A stretch of DNA of 64,000 bases, taken from positions 124,001-188,000 of the forward strand of contig NZ_ACVP01000012.1 in NCBI RefSeq assembly GCF_000175635.1, written 5' to 3'. Shown piece by piece: positions 57,687 to 64,000 of the stretch; the stretch's first letter is position 1, and the number at the start of each line of letters is the position of its first letter. The stretch comes from Corynebacterium tuberculostearicum SK141 (GTDB taxonomy: Bacteria; Actinomycetota; Actinomycetes; Mycobacteriales; Mycobacteriaceae). The notes under the pieces are model-generated. The model saw nothing but the letters and a program-made list of their open reading frames with translations, was not told where the DNA came from and searched no databases. The translations under genes and the position numbers were made by a program.

Positions 57687-58183
57687 TAGTGAGCCTCGCT
57701 TGCGGTAATGATGGTCAGGAGGGGAATCACTCGGGCAGGGCGAAGTGAGTATTTTCCGCCTGTTTTGGTGGTCCAGCCCGCGCTAGTGAGGGCGCTCAGG
57801 TGGTGATAGGCCGTGCCGGTAGACGTGACGATTTCTTCTTCGACAAGTTCTGTGGCGCTGACCGGTGCGGTAAGGAGCCGGCGCAGGATGTCGCCACGAA
57901 TCGGGTGGGCCAAAGCGGCAAGGCGGTCGAGGTTGTCGGACCAGTCGCCATGTGTAACTGCTTCAGTTGGCCGCTGCCATTGGTAGATATAGGAACTCTC
58001 ACCGATAGTGAGGTTGCCGCCAAAGATTACGGACCCTTCAGGAAGCTCTTCAGAAGGCTCGAGGGCGTCCGCAAGCCACATGGTGGACTCGCCTGTGGGA
58101 GCTTCCGCCTGAGTTGGTGTGGGATTTTCGAGCTTGGCGACGCGCTTCTCGAGGGCTAAAACTCGGGATTCTATAGATTCCAT
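57686..58183 (-). CDS. ArsR-type winged-helix regulator with N-terminal coiled coil
   Basis: The product is 165 aa. The first 20 residues (MESIESRVLALEKRVAKLEN) form a short coiled coil; residues about 85-150 are a winged helix (LDRLAALAHPIRGDILRRLL, TGTAYHHLSALTSAGW) of the ArsR/DUF-type without metal-binding cysteines. It is the first gene of a three-gene operon with the serine hydrolase and the small membrane protein. A perfect inverted repeat lies directly before its ATG, so autoregulation is likely. No effector can be named. Confidence 0.8.
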   Translation of the reverse strand: MESIESRVLALEKRVAKLENPTPTQAEAPTGESTMWLADALEPSEELPEGSVIFGGNLTIGESSYIYQWQRPTEAVTHGDWSDNLDRLAALAHPIRGDILRRLLTAPVSATELVEEEIVTSTGTAYHHLSALTSAGWTTKTGGKYSLRPARVIPLLTIITASEAH

Positions 58184-58211
58184 AGTTCTAGAATTCCAAA
58201 ACTCTAGAACT
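58184..58211 (-). promoter_or_regulatory. operator of the ArsR-type operon
   Basis: AGTTCTAGA (58184-58192) and TCTAGAACT (58203-58211) form a perfect 9-bp inverted repeat, 10-bp spacer, touching the start codon of the regulator at 58183. Confidence 0.65.
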
Positions 58212-58223
58212 TTGGCAATGAGT

Positions 58224-58895
58224 TTAAGAAATTAGCGGCCACGCCGTCGAGACATCCGAGGCATCGCGGCCCTTGCCTTCCAAGTACTTCTTGAAGGCGA
58301 CGCGGTCCTCGTACCACTTGACGGCTTGGAACTCCATGAGCTCGTTATCATCCATCTGTGCCAGGTTGGGGTAGTGCTGGCGAACCTGCTTCCAGGCCAC
58401 GCGGGCGGCCGCGAGGGCGTCGGCAGTAGCTTCGTGAGCATTGCCAAGCTCAACGCCGTAGTGCTCGCACACGGCGCCAAGGGTGCGCTTTCCTTTACGC
58501 CACTTATCGCTGACACGGTCAATTACGTAGGGGTCATAGACCGGGCCGGTCACCGTAAAATCGCCGGTGAGGCTGCGCAATACGGTGAGATCAAATGCTG
58601 CGTTGTAGACGATCAGCGTCAGGCCATCCTCCCATGCGGCTTTAATTGCTTCGACCGTATCCTTCAGCACCTCCTCGTGCGGGCGGCCCTCGGCGCGGGC
58701 CTTTTCCGTAGTGATTCCGTGGACATTGGTCGCTTCCTGCGGAATTTCGATTCCGGGATCGGCAAGGTGCTCTACTTTTTGCACATCACGACCGTCAATG
58801 CGGACTAGGGCAGAGGTAACAATGCGGGCTTCTTTAGGGTTGGCCGAGGTGGTCTCAAGGTCGAAGGCGAGCATGCGGGAGGCGTCGAAATTCAT
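58224..58895 (-). CDS. DnaQ-type 3'-5' exonuclease
   Basis: The product is 223 aa from the ATG at 58893-58895; TAAGGT lies 7 nt upstream. It has the DEDD exonuclease motifs: ExoI FDLETTS (about residue 12), ExoII NAAFDLTVLR (about 100) and ExoIII HEATADALAAARV (about 155, His type). It resembles the stand-alone DNA polymerase III epsilon-like proteins of actinobacteria. It lies divergent from ligA, fitting a DNA repair role. Confidence 0.85.
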   Translation of the reverse strand: MNFDASRMLAFDLETTSANPKEARIVTSALVRIDGRDVQKVEHLADPGIEIPQEATNVHGITTEKARAEGRPHEEVLKDTVEAIKAAWEDGLTLIVYNAAFDLTVLRSLTGDFTVTGPVYDPYVIDRVSDKWRKGKRTLGAVCEHYGVELGNAHEATADALAAARVAWKQVRQHYPNLAQMDDNELMEFQAVKWYEDRVAFKKYLEGKGRDASDVSTAWPLIS

Positions 58896-58902
58896 GATCC
58901 AT

Positions 58903-58908
58903 ACCTTA
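58903..58908 (-). promoter_or_regulatory. -10 box of the exonuclease gene (leaderless)
   Basis: TAAGGT on the minus strand lies 7 nt before the ATG at 58895 and decides this start over the upstream frame extension. Confidence 0.4.
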
Positions 58909-58934
58909 GTAGCTAGCCCCGACACGAGGGATAG

Positions 58935-61010
<2,076 letters not shown>

Positions 61011-61020
61011 TTCGCTTCAC

Positions 61021-61680
61021 TTACTTCAGGAAGCTGCCCAAGATAGTGCCGATGTGGCCCAAGTGCTCGACCTCGGAGGCGAGGTAGTCAGGGCCGCCGG
61101 TTCGCCCCATGGCGATGACCAACCCGGTATCGCCGAGTGGGGCGGCGGCGAGTGCGGAGTCAAGCAGGGACCAGCTTTTCGGCACCCACTCGTCGCGCTC
61201 GGGCTGGAGGACGCGGGCGCTTTCGACCTCAATGTCGTGAGGAACGGTGCCGTCATCTTCCGGGGCGGCGTTGGAGGAGGCCAGGCGGCGGATAGGCTCG
61301 TTATTGTCAATGACGATGCACCAGGTGGAGGTGAGTGCCTTCGGGATAGCCGCGACAACCTCTTCCATAGCCGCAGTGACATTGGTGGCATGAGCTACGC
61401 GCGCGAGCAGCTCGATCTGGCCGCGGCGGTCTACCCGGCCGCTAAACGGGCGGATGGAGTCAATTTCCACACCGTCGACGGAGGAGGCGGCGGTGATAAG
61501 CACATCGGCCATGGTGCCTTGGGGCAGCTCAATGACGATGTCGTCCATAACGGTGCCGTCGGGGAAGTTTTCTACGATATCGACCGATTGGATATTGCCG
61601 TCGACGAGTCCAAAGGCGTCGGCAAGCTGGCCCAGGCTGCCAGGGGCATCGGGGAGCAGTACACGGATCAAAAAGGACAT
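61021..61680 (-). CDS. ACT-domain protein
   Basis: The product is 219 aa. The N-terminal ACT fold (FLIRVLLPDAPGSLGQLADAFG and VDIVENFPDGTVMDDIVIELP) binds amino acids in relatives. The C-terminal 120 residues have no motif I recognise. A gene of this kind lies between ligA and gatC in C. glutamicum and mycobacteria. A ligand-sensing role is inferred only. Confidence 0.78.
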   Translation of the reverse strand: MSFLIRVLLPDAPGSLGQLADAFGLVDGNIQSVDIVENFPDGTVMDDIVIELPQGTMADVLITAASSVDGVEIDSIRPFSGRVDRRGQIELLARVAHATNVTAAMEEVVAAIPKALTSTWCIVIDNNEPIRRLASSNAAPEDDGTVPHDIEVESARVLQPERDEWVPKSWSLLDSALAAAPLGDTGLVIAMGRTGGPDYLASEVEHLGHIGTILGSFLK

Positions 61681-61810
61681 GGTCTCGCACGCTTTCGGTA
61701 GCTTGTAGTCCCAAACATGATACGTGCGTCACAATGCGGGCTTCAAGCAACGCAAATTTGGGGTGACGCGGCAGCCGTCTCGGTAGGTGCAGTACCATGG
61801 GTCGTTAGCA

Positions 61811-61838
61811 ATTCACATAGTACATGCATGGTGTGAAT
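61811..61838. promoter_or_regulatory. inverted repeat upstream of gatC
   Basis: ATTCACA (61811-61817) and TGTGAAT (61832-61838) form a perfect 7-bp repeat with 14-bp spacer about 47 bp before the gatC start. A regulatory site is possible; spacing does not fit a GlxR site. Confidence 0.3.
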
Positions 61839-61884
61839 ATTTTTCACCCGCATGTCGATTATGCAGATAAAGGATGGAGTTCGC

Positions 61885-62181
61885 GTGTCTGAGATTTCGC
61901 GTGATGAGGTAGCCCACCTCGCCAAGCTTTCCCGCCTGGCCCTCAGTGAGGAAGAGCTAGCCCAGTTTGCAACGCAGATTGATGAAATTGTTGATTCCGT
62001 TTCCGCTGTAGGAAACGTGGATACCGAGGGTGTGGAGCCGATGAGTCACCCGCACTCCGTGGACGCCCCGATGCGCGAGGACGTTATTGTGCGCACCCTT
62101 ACTGCAGAACAGGCTTTGGATCAGGCGCCGGCCGTAGAAGATGAGCGCTTCGTCGTGCCACAGATTTTGGGAGGAGAATAA
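61885..62181 (+). CDS. gatC: glutamyl-tRNA(Gln) amidotransferase subunit C
   Basis: The product is 98 aa from GTG 61885, with AAGGATGGAG upstream; the frame opens at 61852. The conserved [22 protein letters not shown] start and the C-terminal VPQIL tail are those of GatC, which stabilises GatA. gatA starts at the base after its stop. Confidence 0.93.
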   Translation: MSEISRDEVAHLAKLSRLALSEEELAQFATQIDEIVDSVSAVGNVDTEGVEPMSHPHSVDAPMREDVIVRTLTAEQALDQAPAVEDERFVVPQILGGE

Positions 62182-63669
62182 ATGTCTAACCTGACCGTTC
62201 CTGCGGAGGGCTTGACCTCCCTGACCGCCGCCGAGTTGGCGGAAAAGATTCACTCCCGCGAGATTACCTCCCGCGAGGTTACTCAGGCCTTCCTGGATCG
62301 CATCGCAGAGACCAATGAGGAGCTTAATTCCTTCCTGCACGTGGGGGCGGAAGAAGCCCTCGCGGCTGCCGACGCCGTGGATAAGGCTCTCGATGCCGGC
62401 CAAGAGCCTGCTTCTGGTCTGGCAGGCGTGCCCCTGGCGCTGAAGGATTTGCTCGTTACCACCGATGCGCCGACCACCGCAGCGTCCAAGATGCTGGAAG
62501 GCTACGTTTCTCCCTACGACGCCACCGTGACTAAGCGTCTGCGCGAGGCCGGAATTCCGATCCTGGGCAAGACCAACCTGGACGAATTTGCCATGGGTTC
62601 TTCTAATGAGAACTCTGCCTTTGGTCCGGCTCATAACCCTTATGACACCGAGCGCACCCCGGGCGGCTCGGGTGGCGGTACCGCAGCTGCACTCGCTTCC
62701 GGCCAAGCGCCACTCGGCATTGGTACCGATACCGGCGGCTCCATCCGCCAGCCAGCCGCGCTGACCAATACTGTGGGTGTTAAGCCAACCTACGGCACCG
62801 TGTCCCGCTATGGCCTTATTGCTGCTGCATCTTCCCTGGATCAGGCCGGCCCCTGTGGCCGCACGGTCCTGGATACCGCGCTGTTGCACGAGGTTATCGC
62901 TGGCCATGATGCTTTCGATGCGACCTCCGTGGATAAGCCGGTAGCACCGGTTGTCGCCGCCGCACGCGAAGGCGCCAAGGGTGACCTCTCTGGTGTCAAG
63001 GTCGGTCTTATTAAGCAATTTGAGCGCGATGGCTGGCAGGAAGGCGTGATGGAGAACTACCACGCTGCCGTCGATCAGCTGCGCGAGCAGGGTGCCGATA
63101 TTGTTGAGGTTGATTGCCCCCATTTCGATGACGCCCTGGCGGCGTACTACCTGATCATGCCGTGTGAGGTCTCGTCCAACCTAGCCCGCTTCGACGGCAT
63201 GCGCTACGGACTGCGCGCTGGCGATGACGGCTCCCACTCCGCGGAGCAGGTCATGTCCCAGTCCCGTGCAGAGGGCTTTGGCCCCGAGGTAAAGCGCCGC
63301 ATCATGCTGGGCACCTATGCGCTGTCCGTTGGCTACTACGACGCCTACTACCTGCAGGCGCAGCGCGTGCGTACCCTCATTGCGCAGGACTTTGCCCGCG
63401 CCTTCGAGCAGGTTGACGTGCTCGTTTCCCCGACCACCCCGACTACCGCATTCAAGCTGGGGGAGAAGGCCGAGGATCCGATGGCAATGTACAACTTTGA
63501 CCTGTGCACCCTGCCGTTGAACCTGGCCGGCCTGTGCGGCATGTCTGTGCCCTCCGGTTTGGCTAGCGATACCAACCTGCCCACCGGCCTGCAGATCATG
63601 GCTCCGGCTTTCGAGGATGACCGCCTCTACAAGGTGGGCGCTGCCTACGAGGCTGGCCGCGATAAGTAA
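62182..63669 (+). CDS. gatA: glutamyl-tRNA(Gln) amidotransferase subunit A
   Basis: The product is 495 aa, an amidase-signature enzyme. The Ser-cisSer-Lys triad is visible: Lys in ALKDLLVT (about residue 85) and serines in [14 protein letters not shown] (about 162) and [10 protein letters not shown] (about 186). It frees ammonia from glutamine for Gln-tRNA synthesis by GatCAB. It directly follows gatC; gatB is outside the window or elsewhere. Confidence 0.96.
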   Translation: MSNLTVPAEGLTSLTAAELAEKIHSREITSREVTQAFLDRIAETNEELNSFLHVGAEEALAAADAVDKALDAGQEPASGLAGVPLALKDLLVTTDAPTTAASKMLEGYVSPYDATVTKRLREAGIPILGKTNLDEFAMGSSNENSAFGPAHNPYDTERTPGGSGGGTAAALASGQAPLGIGTDTGGSIRQPAALTNTVGVKPTYGTVSRYGLIAAASSLDQAGPCGRTVLDTALLHEVIAGHDAFDATSVDKPVAPVVAAAREGAKGDLSGVKVGLIKQFERDGWQEGVMENYHAAVDQLREQGADIVEVDCPHFDDALAAYYLIMPCEVSSNLARFDGMRYGLRAGDDGSHSAEQVMSQSRAEGFGPEVKRRIMLGTYALSVGYYDAYYLQAQRVRTLIAQDFARAFEQVDVLVSPTTPTTAFKLGEKAEDPMAMYNFDLCTLPLNLAGLCGMSVPSGLASDTNLPTGLQIMAPAFEDDRLYKVGAAYEAGRDK

Positions 63670-63710
63670 AACGCCGCCTGTGGAGTCCCTGACGATTCCA
63701 TAAGGATTTC

Positions 63711-63746
63711 TTTACCCCCGTTGAATTTATATTCGGCGGGGGTAAA
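63711..63746. promoter_or_regulatory. perfect inverted repeat between gatA and the secreted-protein gene
   Basis: TTTACCCCCG (63711-63720) and CGGGGGTAAA (63737-63746) form a perfect 10-bp repeat with a 16-nt A+T-rich spacer, ending 9 bp before the next ATG. It could be an operator, a leader hairpin or a bidirectional transcript end. Confidence 0.5.
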
Positions 63747-63755
63747 TTATTGGGC

Positions 63756-64000
63756 ATGCATTTCAAAAAGACCGCACTATTTTCGTTGTCCGCCGCTGCA
63801 CTGATGGGCGCTGGTGCCGCCAACGCCGCGCAGGTCCCCGACATCGATCCGGGGTTTAGCATGACCGCGCCGACTCAGTCTGACCTGATTTCTCCGCTCC
63901 CGGAGGGTCCCGAGAAGCTGGAGCCTCACGTGGAAGGCCAGACCATCACCGGCGAGCTCCACTCCGTCAAGGAAGATGGCAAGCTGAGCGTCACCTTTGC
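63756..64000 (+). CDS. secreted protein, N-terminal part only
   Basis: About 81 codons are present before the right edge. A Sec signal peptide (MHFKKTALFSLSAAALMGAG, cut likely at ANA-AQ, about residue 27) leads into a mature region with many acidic and proline residues (VPDIDPGFSMTAPT). No domain can be recognised yet. The start has no strong ribosome site; the inverted repeat upstream suggests regulation. Confidence 0.7.
   Translation, partial: MHFKKTALFSLSAAALMGAGAANAAQVPDIDPGFSMTAPTQSDLISPLPEGPEKLEPHVEGQTITGELHSVKEDGKLSVTF

Noticed and set aside
61811-61838. GlxR (cAMP) site upstream of gatC
   Set aside because: The half-sites are in the opposite orientation and 14 bp apart instead of TGTGA-N6-TCACA.

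Overview
The window is a continuous chromosomal segment of a Corynebacterium. The gene order argS-lysA-hom-thrB, then a nitrate/molybdenum-cofactor block, rho-prfA-prmC-tsaC-wecA, atpIBEFHAGDC, nucS, and further on etfBA-nifS, mnmA, ligA and gatCA follows the C. glutamicum backbone as I recall it. NucS, GlgE, an actinobacterial Rho with a long basic insert and mycothiol-type ArsC all point to the same group. Species cannot be named with confidence. I see no rRNA, tRNA, CRISPR array, transposase or prophage.

Layout. 1-3.7 kb: end of a secreted alpha/beta-hydrolase peptidase gene and the L-lactate oxidation operon lutABC, both on the minus strand. 3.8-9.3 kb: argS-lysA and hom-thrB (lysine and threonine branch). 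9.3-20.3 kb: the accessory heart of the window. It holds an ArnR-like Fe-S regulator, a molybdate importer (modA plus a fused modBC), a DUF2249 protein, two polytopic membrane proteins, a membrane-anchored cupredoxin-NirK copper nitrite reductase, and Moco genes mobA-moaC-moeA-moaA. 20.3-28.5 kb: acyl-CoA ligase, rho, translation and cell-wall genes. 29-36.1 kb: F1Fo ATP synthase. 36.2-39.5 kb: DUF2550, mismatch endonuclease NucS and small conserved genes. 39.5-43.6 kb: glgB and glgE. 43.7-49.3 kb: ABC ATPase, Nudix, methyltransferase, etfBA and a cysteine desulfurase. 49.3-58.9 kb: mixed region with a DUF222/HNH gene, a GH25 lysozyme, a spermidine-synthase-like gene, mnmA, a MetE-like gene, an orphan AAA ATPase and an ArsR/serine-hydrolase/membrane-protein operon. 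58.9-64 kb: ligA, an ACT-domain protein, gatCA and the start of a secreted protein.

How the genes work together. In the 9.3-20 kb block the sequence suggests an anaerobic nitrogen-oxide respiration island. Molybdate uptake and Moco synthesis would supply a nitrate reductase that is not in this window. The NirK fusion would reduce nitrite to NO outside the membrane, with two adjacent membrane proteins as candidate electron-transfer or copper/haem partners, and an Fe-S regulator beside them. In C. glutamicum I recall narKGHJI occupying this position, so here nirK appears to stand where the nar operon would be.

The most unusual signals outside genes are: two interleaved perfect inverted repeats at the modBC 3' end; a pair of mutually exclusive hairpins in front of modA; a tandem inverted-repeat array between nirK and mobA; a hairpin over the start codon of the peptidase gene; 18-bp direct repeats at the promoter of the AAA ATPase; and a TAnnnT box 6-8 nt before the start codon of 17 genes, which implies leaderless transcripts and settles several start sites. 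All statements come from reading the sequence by eye; no searches or folding were run.
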